64,000 bases of DNA from Glandiceps talaboti (GCF_964340395.1 NC_135560.1:24087675-24151674), one strand, 5' to 3'; positions 12,723 to 25,640 are shown, counted from the stretch's first letter. Program-made: numbers and translations. Notes: generated from the sequence alone by a model not told the origin.

Positions 12723-13696
12723 GGCTTTGAAAGAAGTACACAGTTAACTTTCATTTACACCACCGAATACAGTAGGATAGCAATTGGAATTAGCGTTACA
12801 ATCTTGAGTGTTAAAAATGATTTGTAGTACATCCATAGAAAAGTTTACTCTGAACAAAACAATGATCCTAAGTAATCTTTTGGCCCGTTGATAAAATAAG
12901 ACTTATGAGAGAACCAGGGACTTTAAGATAAATGATACGACCGTATGCATATAGTTTATTGATATTTTCTTGTCTTTAGCAATCATGACATATGATACAC
13001 GCCACCATCCATTAGAGAAGAGTTCAAAAAAGGGTATTTTTCAATTTAACCTAAATCAAAGAGGTACAGTATTTGAAGGAGTAACAAAGTGTTGCCTCTT
13101 TCTCAAATATAAAGGGTAAAATTTAGGTACAAATTATAATTCATAGCCGTGAATGTATATATATAGATACATGTATTAATTTTATTTTACAAACGGGGAT
13201 CATCTAAAAAATAGAAAAATATGAATTTATATTTCGAAAAAAGCACCACAGTTTGTTGTACATTGTCATTAAGTTTTGCTACTGCATTCACAACACCACT
13301 TCCGTCGTATGCTATATGTAACAAAATAAATCCCCCCTCAGAGAGTTCATCCATAATAGACGACTTTTCATTGCAGCTTCGAGTATCACTGGTTTGAATA
13401 TATAGTTTATCGCGAATATGAACATGCTATCTATAAAGGGCAGACAACATGAGTCAATTTGCCAAAAATGTAAAATAGCAAAAACAAGTGAAATGTTATC
13501 TTCCATTACAGTATCAATTGATCTCAAGGTGACTATATGATCGTTGTCTGCAAAATGTAACTATACCGTAGAGACATCTAGGTTCTGTCGTACATGTAGT
13601 ATGTATTACTGTTATTAATCACTGTTCTACTCAATTCTCCTGTATAATATTTCATTTCATGTCTTCAATCGAAATTCAACTGTAGCTGACCATGCC
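12723..13696. other. Non-coding AT-rich stretch
   Basis: No gene or repeat is recognised between the 30-bp array and the 2.7-kb terminal-inverted-repeat element. The 71-residue minus-strand frame at 13312-13527 has no domain. Confidence 0.45.
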
Positions 13697-13699
13697 TTA

Positions 13700-16424
13700 G
13701 GGAGCGATCAGTTTTTACGGCCGTGGGGGGGGGAGCGGCAAATCAGAGGGGGTGTCACCTTAATTTGGGACTCAAAGAAGGGGGGTCATCATTTTTACGA
13801 AGTGAATAAAGGGGGGGGGTCACCTTGTTTTCAACTAAACAAAATCATGAGCCACGCTCCTGTACTTAAATGTTCATACATTTAATATCATAACTTGGCC
13901 AAAGCCCCTAAGTGCGCACAGCTGGGTAGATTCATTTGTGAGCGGCTACCTCACGATGATGTCATAGATAGCGCTCTCGGCGTGGAGATAGCACTTCGTA
14001 CATAGAACGCGCATGCGTGTCATTGTACCGCAATGCATCCTTGGGCAAAACCACCCAAAAAACATCGCATAGTATATAGGACACGCATGAGTACTAGTCA
14101 TTGAGCCGCTATGCTGCCGCTTGTGGGCACTGTGCGAGCTATTAAACAAAAAATGTATATGCATAAAATAAACCATAAACAAATAACTATAAATATACAT
14201 TCAAATATAACATAAACTCTGTCTCTTGATACATCCAATACATATGGTGTGGCATCACAACACTGCACCATGGCCACCTTTAAGCAACAGTTATTTGTTA
14301 GAAATGACTTCTCGCTATTACATGCCATGAGTTGCACTGTGTCATCTTGTGGTAGAAAAACTTGCTTGTGTAGCTGTACATGTAACACATAAGAAATGAA
14401 ATACCTTAAGATTTACTGGCTCTAAAATCTGTTCCTTCATTGACCTGAACATGTGGAATTGTGCACAAACATAACCAATTTAGGACACTTTGAAATAATA
14501 TGTGGAAAACACTGTGACTGAAAGTGCCTGACCCAGCCAGTGTCTAGATATTGGATATTCAATGTCCATGTATATAGTTAGTCTAGTTCCTATATATTTT
14601 TGTACATCTAATGTATGATAACTACAATCATCTCCATTAGAAGTCCCAAATTGATTTATGGTTGAAATCAATAGTTCAATGTAGGGTAAAAACTAAATTC
14701 TTTTAGTGTGGGGTGGGGGTGAGAGGAGGTCTTTTATAATGAAATCTGTTTTGTACCCCAATACAAACAATTCTAAAAATGTTAGATTGAAAAATGGGAA
14801 AAAAAATTGTTATGCATGGCCCTAAAATACATTATTGTGCCAATGAAAAAGCTATTTTTTTCCTCACTACATACTGGCTTTGTATTTATAGCACTACATG
14901 ATACTACATACTGATTTGAAATTGATTGTGCTGTGTGCAACAATTTTACCAATTTAGTTAGAAGGGGATGGAGAAGGGGTTCTGAGGCCTTACTAAAAGA
15001 ATGTGTTTTTTTACCTACTGATCTCACCCCTAATGTGTAGATTTATCATACATGTACAAACTATTGAACTGTTACTTTGCATAGCTATAGTACGAACTAC
15101 ATGTCTTATCAAAAATTACTTTTCAGTGTTTGTGTTTCACTTCTTCTCTGATACCTGTGACCATCACCAAGTTTAATACATGTTACCAGGCTACATGTGA
15201 AACCCCCTTTTCTCTTGCTATTGTTTTACACCATAAACTACCATGAAAGAAATATATTCCAATGTGAACACAATATTAATCGGATTCTCGGAGAATATAT
15301 ATTATGTAAATGACTGATAAACAAAGTTAAAAACAGAGATTTGTTTGATGGTGATCTAGTAGCCAGGACTTCTATAGTACTGACACGGTGCAAAGTTATG
15401 AGGAAAATTAGATTATACATCTCCTCTGGAATATCTAGTATCCACATTGAGTGACTGTATACTGCAAGTACAATTTTGTCAGCAGATCATAATATTACAT
15501 TTCCTTGTTATTAGAATGTATTTATTTTCAAGGCTATCATGTTGCCAGCAATATACTGGACAACATAGCCAATAGTAAGTGAATTGAATTAGTAATCTAG
15601 TTTAGAAACTGCTATAGTACAGAAAACATTTTTATGACATTTTTTAATTTCTATTTTGAAATTAATGACATTTATCACATTTCATTATTCAAAACCTTTC
15701 AAAAATATTTTGGTTAAAATTAGCAGTGTGGTCAATGAATGGGGGGGGGGTGGAGTTTTGAGTCAGTGCCAATTATGAACAGGGCAAACAAGTGCCTTGA
15801 GGAGTGCAAACGTGTACATGTATGGAAAGCCGCAGTTGTGTTAAGTCTAAAGAAAACAATACATTGACTATATGATGTGAACACATCTTTATATGATGTA
15901 AACAATTCATTATATGATGCAAGTACATCATTATGTGTGACAGTTATTGACACGGGTTTACAAGTATATTATCTCCATTTATAATATTGTACTTGATAAT
16001 TAACTGAATTAATCAATATTAATAGTTCACTCAATCTAAGAGATATCCTACAACCTTTGGTTACTAAAACATGAATACTTTGTATGTCCGTGAACAGACA
16101 ATCATACTTCTCATAGGGTTCCTATCTAAAGAGCTTTATACATGTGAAACAATGGATTTTGGTTAGCAATTTACCAGATACACTTAAAATTACTGAAAAT
16201 GTAACATGTAAAATTAACTATGCAATGTGCAGTATTATGCTTTGAGAATAGAGTGTTTTTTGCAAGAACAAAAGGATGGGGGGGGGGTCATTGTGTTTTT
16301 TTTTTATTTGTCAGAGGGGGGGGTGGATTGTTTTGTGGATGAATTGCAGGGGGTCACTATTTTTAAGAACAATATCAACAAAAAGTCACCGGCCCACCCC
16401 CGGCCGTAAATACTGATCGCTCCC
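13700..16424. mobile_element. 2.7-kb DNA transposon with 24-bp TIRs and TTA target duplication
   Basis: The left end at 13700 reads GGGAGCGATCAGTTTTTACG and continues GCCG. The right end, read inward in reverse complement from 16424, reads GGGAGCGATCAGTATTTACG and continues GCCG: one mismatch in 24. TTA flanks both sides directly (13697-13699 and 16425-16427). GGG-starting ends with a TWA-type 3-bp duplication are typical of PIF/Harbinger; Zator-type elements also use 3 bp. Next to both termini are G-rich blocks with GGGGGTCA-type motifs (13724-13830 and 16278-16360). The interior holds only short frames (for example 14098-14388 minus), none transposase-like, so the element is non-autonomous or decayed. 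An ACGCGCATGCGT palindrome-like motif at 14007-14018 resembles an NRF-1 site. Confidence 0.75.
15862..15936. repeat. Short degenerate 24-27 bp repeat inside the TIR element
   Basis: Three copies of a TATATGATGT/C-centred unit are spaced about 26 bp apart, each followed by ACATC/ACAATTC-like sequence. It is a minor internal repeat of the 13700-16424 element. Confidence 0.5.
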
Positions 16425-16675
16425 TTACTTACAGTCAACATCAAGAAAAGACGTGTTGGCTATTAACCCTTCATATGTACATTAGTTTACTAGTACATAT
16501 AAATGTTTAATGACATTCAATGACTTCAAAACAATTGTAACAAGATGTTAACTGAAGGGATTCCTCTAGGATATATCGGTTTAATTGTGGTCAAGTTTAG
16601 CTTTACGGTTAGTTGTGATGTAAGATTGCAGATTATGTCATATATTGTTGATTAAAAAGAGAATGAAACACTCCT

Positions 16676-17321
16676 TTCAGCTACAAATACTTTATTTGTT
16701 CATCAACTTTAGACATGTAACAAATACTAAGAGTCACAAGGATCACTAAGGGAACGAGGAGAATTTACAGCAAGGGGTCTAGGGAGAAACTATTTTATTC
16801 AATTGTTTGTTCGTCACTTCAGTGGCCAAAATTTAAGGCGCCCCTGTTCTTTTCTAGCCTGTCAGAATTCTCAAAGCACCTTCCACTTTACACGCCTCAT
16901 TGTTTTCGTTCCCTCCCCTCACTTTCTCCTGAGACAAATAAATTCTCTTAGTTTCCTAATTATCTCTTACTGCCTAGTCTTGAAGGCACTTTAAGATGTC
17001 TTTTACCCAGAGGAATGTTAAATAACGACGATTTCCCGAGGCTGCTACATAATCAGCAGGGGGGTAATAAAACGTCTTATATTGCTCAAATGTGGCCAGG
17101 AAGTATGGGTGTCATCATTATGTCACATTCGCCTGCGGCACTTAACGCACTCGGTAGCGCTCCCAAGTAGAATCTTTAGTCGACCGACCAGATTTCTTCT
17201 GGAGGTCTGCAAGCAGTGTACCACCTTCTTCACAAAAACTGAAGACACTCCTTTCACAAACCTAGGTACGGTGTTTTATTTTCTTTGTATCCATGCCATC
17301 AATATGTTGAAGAAGTTCTCC
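16676..17321 (-). other. Putative 3'-terminal exon and 3' UTR of a minus-strand transcript
   Basis: Read on the minus strand, an AATAAA signal (complement of 16691-16696) lies about 15-20 nt before a plausible cleavage region. A second AATAAA-type signal lies near 16793-16798. Upstream is about 500 nt of moderately GC-rich sequence without long frames, then short coding-like frames. An acceptor with a pyrimidine-rich lead (TTACTTTCACGCAG) would open an exon at 17321 reading GELLQHIDGMDTKKIKHRT and stopping at 17262-17264. An alternative acceptor (CTAG at 17262) opens VCERSVFSFCEEGG..., ending WERYRVR at 17142. I cannot choose between them and recognise neither peptide. The 98-residue plus-strand frame over the same bases (17082-17378) is the competing reading. 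Upstream exons would lie at higher coordinates and were not found. Confidence 0.35.
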
Positions 17322-18006
17322 CTGCGTGAAAGTAACATCTTGGAATTATATGCTATAACTTCGAGCTGCTTTCGGTAGACTGCAGACTAACAGAATTACC
17401 GTTACTAGTGGCCTTGGGCAAATAAAAAAACACTCGTGTCTGCTGTATGCACATTTAAGTCACTGTGGAAAACTAGACAATAACACGTGACTTGTTTTAA
17501 GTAAATCACAGACGGGCGCGAGAAAGCGATGAGTTACAAAGTTAATCCCTTTTGAAAACACAACTAGTTTCAGATGGATTTGTAAAGAATAAGCCACTGA
17601 TCTCAAACATAAGAGTAAATTAAGCTTAATACCTAGGCCCATCATGATTAGGTTGCTCAATACAACCCTTAGAAAAGAATGTGTGTTCGAACGAACTGAC
17701 CATAGCAATCACTGTACCTCAATACAGTCGTAAGTGATATAGTTTTGTTTCTATATTATCCCTCTATAACCAACATCATTTTCAAACTTCTCAAGGAAAT
17801 TGTATCATCTATCTAATAATTGTTGAGATCATTTCAATACCCCTCTTGATAGAATAGTTTGACCTATCACTCATCATTAATTGACCGCGTGCTTACGACA
17901 TTAATACTTCTAAAGATATGTTTGATCATGTGCAAAATGTTTATTATCGAAATGTAATATCCATGATATGAAATGATAACTTTTTTAACAATCACCATTC
18001 TCCGAT
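17322..18006. other. Non-coding stretch between putative 3' exon and satellite
   Basis: An 82-residue minus-strand frame (17460-17708) has a hydrophobic middle but no recognisable domain or clear splice borders. Nothing else was identified. Confidence 0.4.
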
Positions 18007-19006
18007 AATCTACAATGAGTTATGAACTCTCATTATCCATTATCTGATAATCTACAAAGGGTTATGAACTCTCATTATCCATTATCTGATAATCTACAAA
18101 GGGTTATGAACTCTCATTATCCATTATCTGATAATCTACAAAGGGTTATGAACTCTCATTATCCATTATCTGATAATCTACAAAGGGTTATGAACTCTCA
18201 TTATCCATTATCTGATAATCTACAAAGAGTTATGAACTCTCATTATCTGATAATCTACAAAGAGTTATGAACTCTCATTATCTGATAATCTACAAAGAGT
18301 TATGAACTCTCATTATCCGATAATCTACAAAGAGTTATGAGCTCTCATTATCCATTATCTGATAATCTACAAAGAGTTATGAACTCTCATTATCCATTAT
18401 CTGATAATCTACAAAGGGTTATGAACTCTCATTATCCATTATCTGATAATCTACAAAGAGTTATGAGCTCTCATTATCCATTATCTGATAATCTACAAAG
18501 AGTTATAAACTCTCATTATCCATTATCTGATAATCTACAAAGGGTTATGAACTCTCATTATCCATTATCTGATAATCTACAAAAAGTTATGAACTCTCAT
18601 TATCTGATAATCTACAAAGGATTATGAACTCTCATTATCCATTATCTGATAATCTACAAAGAGTTATGAACTCTCATTATCTGATAATCTACAAAGAGTT
18701 ATGACCTCTCATTATCCGATAATCTACAAAGAGTTATGAACTCTCATTATCTGATAATCTACAAAGGATTATGAACTCTCATTATCCATTATCTGATAAT
18801 CTACAAAGAGTTATGAACTCTCATTATCTGATAATCTACAAAGGTTATGAACTCTCATTATCCATTATCTGATAATCTACAAAGAGTTATGAACTCTCAT
18901 TATCTGATAATCTACAAAGGTTATGAACTCTCATTATCCATTATCTGATAATCTACAAAGAGTTATGAACTCTCATTATCTGATAATCTACAAAGGTTAT
19001 GAACTT
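18007..19006. repeat. 42/35-bp satellite array, about 25 units
   Basis: The long unit is 42 bp (contains ATGAACTCTCATTATCCATT then ATCTGATAATCTACAAAG). The short unit is 35 bp and lacks one of two TTATC-bounded segments, consistent with a 7-bp deletion between direct repeats. Long units dominate the first 240 bp and about 18340-18600; short units are interspersed elsewhere. From about 18770 the array becomes a regular long-short dimer of about 76 bp, repeated at least three times (a higher-order repeat). Each unit carries a near-palindrome ATTATCTGATAAT. The long unit is 14 codons, so open frames of 82 and 96 residues appear; these are artefacts. Confidence 0.95.
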
Positions 19007-20508
19007 AACACATAAACTGAACTAGTTGTACAGTGTCACTATAAATCATCATGTCCACAGTGTCCATCTGCGTTCAAACATAAGATACCACTTGATTTTC
19101 ATCAATTGACAACATTGCGTCAATATTTATTTCCTTTTTAATTTATAACGACAAGGATACAAACCACACTCCATTAAATAAGGATGTATATTCCACAACA
19201 TGGAATGTTTTAAAAGCAAACGATCAAAGTCTCGCTGTAGCTGCCCAGATTATACATAAACTCTTCGCTCAAACGAAAAGCAATGATACTGTATATCGAT
19301 AGGCTATTTCTTCTGCATATGAATCGTTCTGGTTTTCTTCTCTTAGACTGCTTGCCATTTTCCATACAACATAATGTTCTTCTTTCAAAATGTTTTAATT
19401 GTTTCTTTAAAATACTAAATGAAGTCATTTATACATGTACATCCGAAAGCAGACCGTATGGAAGTGAGGTGCTAACTATATTTTTGGAAAGAATAATCGT
19501 TTTCTCTTGAAAAAAACTGTACTTAACTATTGTGCTTCTGTCATTCCCTATTTATGTGCGCCTAGACAATATTTCCAAGAAATATGTTTACAAAAATGAG
19601 AACATTCGAAAATCTTGTTGTTGTCATTCTCAAGATCGAAATACACTGCATTCTTGTTCTGTAAATATTCCAATCTTTAAAGTAGGGTATGGCAATTAAG
19701 ACATCGAAATCAACGGAAAGGAAAAGAAAGCAGTCAGATTCCTCAATTATTTATTGCATGTTGCCACGTGAAGCAAGTTATTTTTCCTCTGACGACTCAA
19801 TGATTATCTGAAGCTGTACGAATTAATCTTAAACAAATAAAGTGGATGTTCTTTTTCATTGATCGAGATCTCGTGTCTGTCGTTGGATTGTAAAACACAC
19901 AGTTGACTAATGATATGGCATCAAATTCTGAGTTGAACATCTCCATTAGCTTTGCCAATTAAAGCTCCAGTGGTCTACTCTCCGTCATTCGAGTGGTTCG
20001 TCATCGATTTAGATGTAAAACGCGGATCGATCATCATGAACTGTAAATGTACGATAAAAAGTGTATTTCCTAACACAAAAGTCTTGATACTTTTCAAGGA
20101 AACCTTATTTCAGCTTTTAGCGCAAGATGGGTTAATAGGTTTTTTATTATTTATATATGTTTTACTATCAGTGAAAACAAATGTTATGCTTTTTGAAAGT
20201 ATCAATACATTTGCATGGCATAGTCCTTGTGACCATTTATCAATGTCAAGCTGCCAAAGAGTGCAAAGGTTTAGATAACATCTGGTAGACATATTTGAAA
20301 TGTAAACATAATACAAAGTATCTTCCACATTAGAACTACTGCCATATTTCCAGATGGTGTGTATACTTTATTTTATTATGTTAACGAGTTTGACCCAAAG
20401 ATGACATGACATATTACGTTATCTTATTCCATGGTTACTTAAGAACATTTGATTTATTCTTCTTTTCTGTATTCTACAATATTCTTATGATAAACATGTA
20501 ATGGCAAT
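19007..20508. other. Non-coding AT-rich stretch
   Basis: Overlapping opposite-strand frames around 19210-19510 and 19952-20328 have no recognisable domain. I see no gene. Confidence 0.45.
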
Positions 20509-20889
20509 ATGTACTGTACCCCTGTCGCTCTTTCAACATATGTACACAGCGCCAGTTCATCAGCAGATCATACGTCATGCATATGTTTCATTTATTTTGA
20601 CTGTAGCAGAGTTTTACTTATTCATTTCAAAAGAGCTCTGTTACTATGGATACGAACATTAAAAATAGACAACATCTACTCCCCACAAACCTCTACTACT
20701 AGTATCATATGGTTAGGGATATCGCGAGGTTCTGCTCTGCATCTTTATCCATTCATCTACAAAATGCTCTTTTGCCTGGCTTTCCAGAAAGTAAAAATAG
20801 AGCTATTGAACGGAAGGCCAACAATTATTTTCATGGTAACACGGAATTCTTGTGTTATTAATCCAAACGTTCCTTTAGGGTTAGAGTAA
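20509..20889 (+). CDS. Hypothetical 126-residue ORF, doubtful
   Basis: This is among the longest ATG-initiated frames in the window that is not made of tandem repeats. The predicted product has a hydrophobic, Ile/Leu/Phe-rich middle (about residues 30-50 and 80-95) but no signal peptide, motif or family that I recognise. The last codons lie in a degenerate TTAGGG-like tract, which is unusual for a conserved C-terminus. No splice signals or poly(A) signal clearly belong to it. A frame of this size can arise by chance in 64 kb, so I treat it as a low-confidence hypothetical. Confidence 0.12.
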   Translation: MYCTPVALSTYVHSASSSADHTSCICFIYFDCSRVLLIHFKRALLLWIRTLKIDNIYSPQTSTTSIIWLGISRGSALHLYPFIYKMLFCLAFQKVKIELLNGRPTIIFMVTRNSCVINPNVPLGLE

Positions 20890-20910
20890 GGTTAGGGTTA
20901 GCTTGGGTTA
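20874..20910. repeat. Short degenerate telomere-like (TTAGGG) tract
   Basis: TTTAGGGTTAGAGTAAGG followed by TTAGGGTTAGCTTGGGTTA contains perfect and one-off TTAGGG hexamers. It is consistent with a small interstitial telomeric-type repeat. Confidence 0.6.
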
Positions 20911-20942
20911 AGTATGTTCTATTCTACTACTTTAAGTGCTTT

Positions 20943-23900
20943 TTGTCATACGTGGGTAGATTACGGTTTTTCTCATGTTTCAAATTACGTTCTTATGTGT
21001 ACCCAGCAAACATATGTGATGCACAGTCGACGTTAAAACATCTGTGTACCATTTGCTATGAACTCTTAAAAGTCATCTTCGTTCTAGTGAGTAAAGGGAT
21101 TATTGTTGGTAGTACGTTCCTCCCAAATATTTGTAAGCTGACTTTTTACGTTGGTCACGGTGTCACGAATCTCACTATAGTAATTTCAGAATCCTAATAT
21201 CATGTACCACTAGGAAACGAGTTGCAAATCATCAAATGACTGCGTTTAGAATATAAGAAAACATAGATCCACAAATCGCAGCTCAGAAAGATTAAAGTGT
21301 GCCTTATTTGAACGGCTCAATACCTTGCCACCTGTGTTCATATTTGATATTACCAAGCGAGATTGAAGTGAAAACGCTGTTGACACCGGGCATAAACTTA
21401 ACAGTAAGTGGAACGGCAATGGTTAGAGTTTGTAGTGTGGTTTTGGGAAGCACCGCTTAACTAAATAATGGGTAACTCGACTACGTAATAAAGATTAAAG
21501 ATTACGCTTTGAAAAATAATCTAGAAACTCTAACACGACTGTCAAAGGGATTATCTTATGCATATTATTTTCCTGGCAAGACCGTCCTTTAAGATAGATA
21601 CCAATGAATCAGACAAGACAGATATTAATAGAACTAATGCAAGATATGTGAAATTGAACCATTTTTTGTCATTCAGATTATCCGCGCTTACGTTGCGCTT
21701 TCGGTCATTCCGCACACAAAAAATGATTAATATGAAAATTAATTAAAAAATGTGCAAATTTCGTGCATACGTTTTACCGAAATATTATCGATCGGTGCAA
21801 TAACCCAATGAAAGGCTAAGGCTACTATTAACACATATAGAACTTACTCATATAAGTCGCTGGAAACAATTTACATAGAATAAGTAACAAGTTAAGAAAA
21901 GTCTGATGAAATCATATAATGTTTTACATAAGTAGGGCTGTTAATATAGTGTTACTTACACCGTCATGTATTTTTCTTCTAGCTATTTGCACGTAATATC
22001 AACATCTTAATGTATTGACCCAATCAAACTTGTATTAAATATCCAGTTGTTTCATTTGATTTTCATATGTATTCCCACCTAATTATATGCAACAAGATGT
22101 TTAAATTAGATGTTGATTTTCTTTTTTTGACAATATACAGAAGTGCTGGTTACGAATGTTTAACAAGTGGAATCATTTCAGTAATCGTTCGCCCGAAACT
22201 AAAACAAACCAGACAAAGTGTATACTCCCCTCTAATGTAACGTCTGAATCAACTAATACTTCAGCTAAATGGTATTTGCTCAAACCTACTTTCAGTGTAC
22301 GACAGTTGTCTTAAATTTGTCATCTTCGCAGGAGAACTGACCTCCTGCAGCATTCCGGATGAAAGCGTTGATCATTACTGCGATTATAATCATTTGATAC
22401 GTTTATACTTTAAGCCTGTGTTGCTGGTGCACTCAAAATATAGTGTAACCTGATAAAACAGTGTTTGTGTGTGGTTGATTAAAAGTATGCTAGCAAATGA
22501 AAAGAGTGGACAGATGTTCCTGTCATGAATTAGACACTCAGTACAGGTCACCTAATTGCCGAATTAAAGTTACACTTTCAGCTATATTTCCACGCACTTT
22601 GTTAGATGTTGACGGTATTTGCTTTTACTGAATATGATGATGTCACTGATAGAAAAGACACGAGTACAGTCTACTAAACGATAACAATTTGTGTCTGATA
22701 TCAGCAGTCAACAATGATATAGAAGTAACACAATGTGTATAACTATGCTATACACCGTATCGTCAATTTCAAAAATACCAACTCTCCCTAAGTTTGCTTA
22801 AATTACTACTAAGAATTCAGTGAAAATGTATATTGTGTTCTCCAGTCTTGCCATTCGTCTACATTATTGGCGTTTGAGTCTGTCACTTTGCCGCCCTCAA
22901 TATTAGTGTCTAGATAAGAAGACATTTTCTCAGTAGTCTGTCACAAAGGGCGCCACCTTTTAGAAATGTATACAAACTAGTGTTTTTACAGACTAGTTGA
23001 TTTCTCATATATGTCAATGCTTCTCAGGTTCTGACAATGATTAAATCATCGAATTGTGTACATTAATAAGACTTCAATTTTAAAAATATGTTATGCAATG
23101 AATGATCATGACTTATTTGTTGTTATAGATCGTTGCTTCTTTTAGGCTCTCGATCTACATCTGTTAACCCTAAAGATCTAGAATTTACAGCTTTAGTCTA
23201 CAAAATGAAATACTGAGGGCGATATTGCAAGAAACGCGGGCCGTAATGTCGGTAGAAAAACACATGGTAGTTTCTAAAAAACGGAAAGAATTAACACAAT
23301 ATGTTGTAAGCCATTACTCTCCTGGACATTAATAGTGTTTGTTGGAACACTAGCTTAGTGATAATGGCAACACTACAATACCGTTGTCATGGGAACTCTA
23401 ACATAAGTTGATATGTATATTGACTAGATTTTAGTTTTAAACGTTCGATATTGGGAATTTAGGAAGCCTGGACATAGATTTGAAACTACTGTATTCAAAT
23501 ATATCAAATGTGGAGTTCGCTGAGGTACATCATGTCGAGTTTGGAAAACATACCCAAAGAGTGTTTACATGTGTCGTACTTCGCGTAATCATCAAATCCT
23601 GGGCATCAAACAAAAATTCAAAGGGGATAAATTCACAAGGATTTCCTTCCAAAGTCATTTAACCTTCAGCAGTGACAGCAACACAGAGATTATCTTTCTT
23701 ACTAGTGACGTGGTGATGACGTCGTGATTGTTTACCACCGAAGTTATTCGTGAAGTAGTTTAAGTATAAATAATCGTATGCTTTGATACTCAAAGTTATG
23801 TAAATGACGTTGTACACATTCAGTGAAAACCAATCTGGCGACATCTAGACCGATGAACAAGGTTTACTTCATGTCAAGTATTCCTAAGCTACTAATGCGT

Positions 23901-25039
23901 TTACTAAGGTACCAGTGAAATTCGACCTTTGCCCCTTGAAGTATCAAGTAACGATTATTACATTCTAGTTCTTTCCCTGATAGATAAGGTCATCAGTGCT
24001 CACAAGTTGAGATAATGGACAAACGACGAATGTTCTACGAATAACATTATGTAGGCGTACTATAGCATTGGATGATAAGGTGGTATATCTGAGATCTTTC
24101 AGATTGTCAAATGGCATCATAGCCTCTTTTCACAAATTCTCAGATACAGGAATAAACTTTGGAATAAGTCATCGTGATATTAAATTCATCACAAACCAAT
24201 AAACGTATGCTTTAATAGCTTGTTTCTATAGGAAAAAATCCACATGGTTTCATTAATCTGAAATGACTGAGCATTCGTCAAGAATTATGATATTAGCGCC
24301 AAATAGTGTTGTGTTTGTAGGGATCATCCACGTACAGTTTAATTCATAAAAGTAGATTGTATCTATCATAGACTTTACAATTATTGTCTCGTAATGTTAT
24401 AAGGCCCTTTACCTTTTATTTTCTGTCATTGTAAAGCTCCATTATCGCTATTTACTTTAATCTAAACATTGCATGAACTTATTAGAAAATAGTTTTTATT
24501 GAAGCTGCTTATCTGCTATGTGAAAAGACTCTTATTACGACCTGTGTAGTGTGCATAGTATGTCGTTTGTCAATCAGAAAATGTACACTTGGTAATACAA
24601 TATTTGGTTTAGTTTGTGATGTTTGATAAGTTGATGGTGATTTACATTTTTTCGGGAAAAATAGTTTAAATAATCTTATTTATGATGACTTACGTAACTT
24701 AAGAAGCATAGTCACATCCATAATAAGATATGACCATTTGTTATTTGTTTGATTGTAAATTCTCTTTTACTTGCATTAACAACACTTGTCTATGGATATA
24801 GAAAAGGAATATAATCATATTCTAAAAAAGAACGTTGGCATTGGGTTTATATTCATCAAACATCAGTTTGTCACAAAATAGGCTCTCCTGTAAGAAGAGA
24901 CATACCATGACGTGTTCAATAATTAATTTGTTGGACAATGCCCGTTTCAGCTGAATAGAAATGTAACCCTTTTTAAGAACTCCATGATATCGTTCAGGAG
25001 TAACAGAAGTAATACGATGACTCATACATCACATTGATA
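20943..25039. other. Non-coding stretch, no recognisable gene
   Basis: About 4 kb of AT-rich sequence with scattered frames of 60-85 residues. A minus-strand frame at 24822-25025 ends near a GTATGT donor-like site and could be an exon, but I recognise nothing in it. Confidence 0.4.
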
Positions 25040-25640
25040 TGATTGCGTGGCTTGCATATATCATTAGCAATTTGCATAGCCAATGAGATTTACCAATTAG
25101 GTGATGTCTCATCGATTTGATTGTTGTCAAGATTTTCAGCTGACTTTGTGGATATCTGCATGGTATGAATTACGTCATGATACAGATATGACGGGTACGA
25201 CTTCAACTTGTAAATATGCATAACTAATTGTATTTACCCATTAGGTAATATGTCTTCATGTTGTTTAGAATTCATGATAAATTGATAATGACTGATGTAC
25301 CATATGCATGTCATGGGAAAGATAGCACACTAAATGATAAAATTACATAATTATATTTAATAATTTGGTGATAAATAATCAATGATAGCACAATATTCTA
25401 ACAGATATTGTGGAAATATTGATATCAGCATGACTGTAAGTATGATTGATATAACTATCAGTACATGACTAAATTTGCATTATTAATGATATTTACCAAT
25501 ACATTGCTATATCAATATATCACAGAATTCATCAAACTTTGTGGATATAATTGTATCATGTTATCTAGGTCCTATAAATATTATGGGCATGATTTTACCA
25601 AAGGAGTAATTGGCTCTATTTATGACATTTACCAATTAGG
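25040..25640. repeat. Strongly decayed tandem repeat, about 130-140 bp period
   Basis: The phrase ATTTACCAATTAGGT or a variant occurs at about 25090, 25231, 25486 and 25626, spaced 141, 255 and 140. Each is preceded by TTTGCAT or similar and a TAAT-rich spacer. TTTGTGGATAT recurs at about 25142 and 25538, with a weaker TTGTGGAAATAT at about 25410. The spacing suggests a five-unit array with one motif lost. Confidence 0.4.

Noticed and set aside
18022-18627. Repeat proteins of 82 and 96 residues (MNSHYPLSDNLQRV units)
   Set aside because: The 42-bp satellite unit is a multiple of three. The frame collapses wherever a 35-bp unit occurs, so there is no selection for coding.
20874-20910. Chromosome end or telomere
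   Set aside because: Only a few degenerate TTAGGG units lie within ordinary sequence on both sides; a short internal tract.
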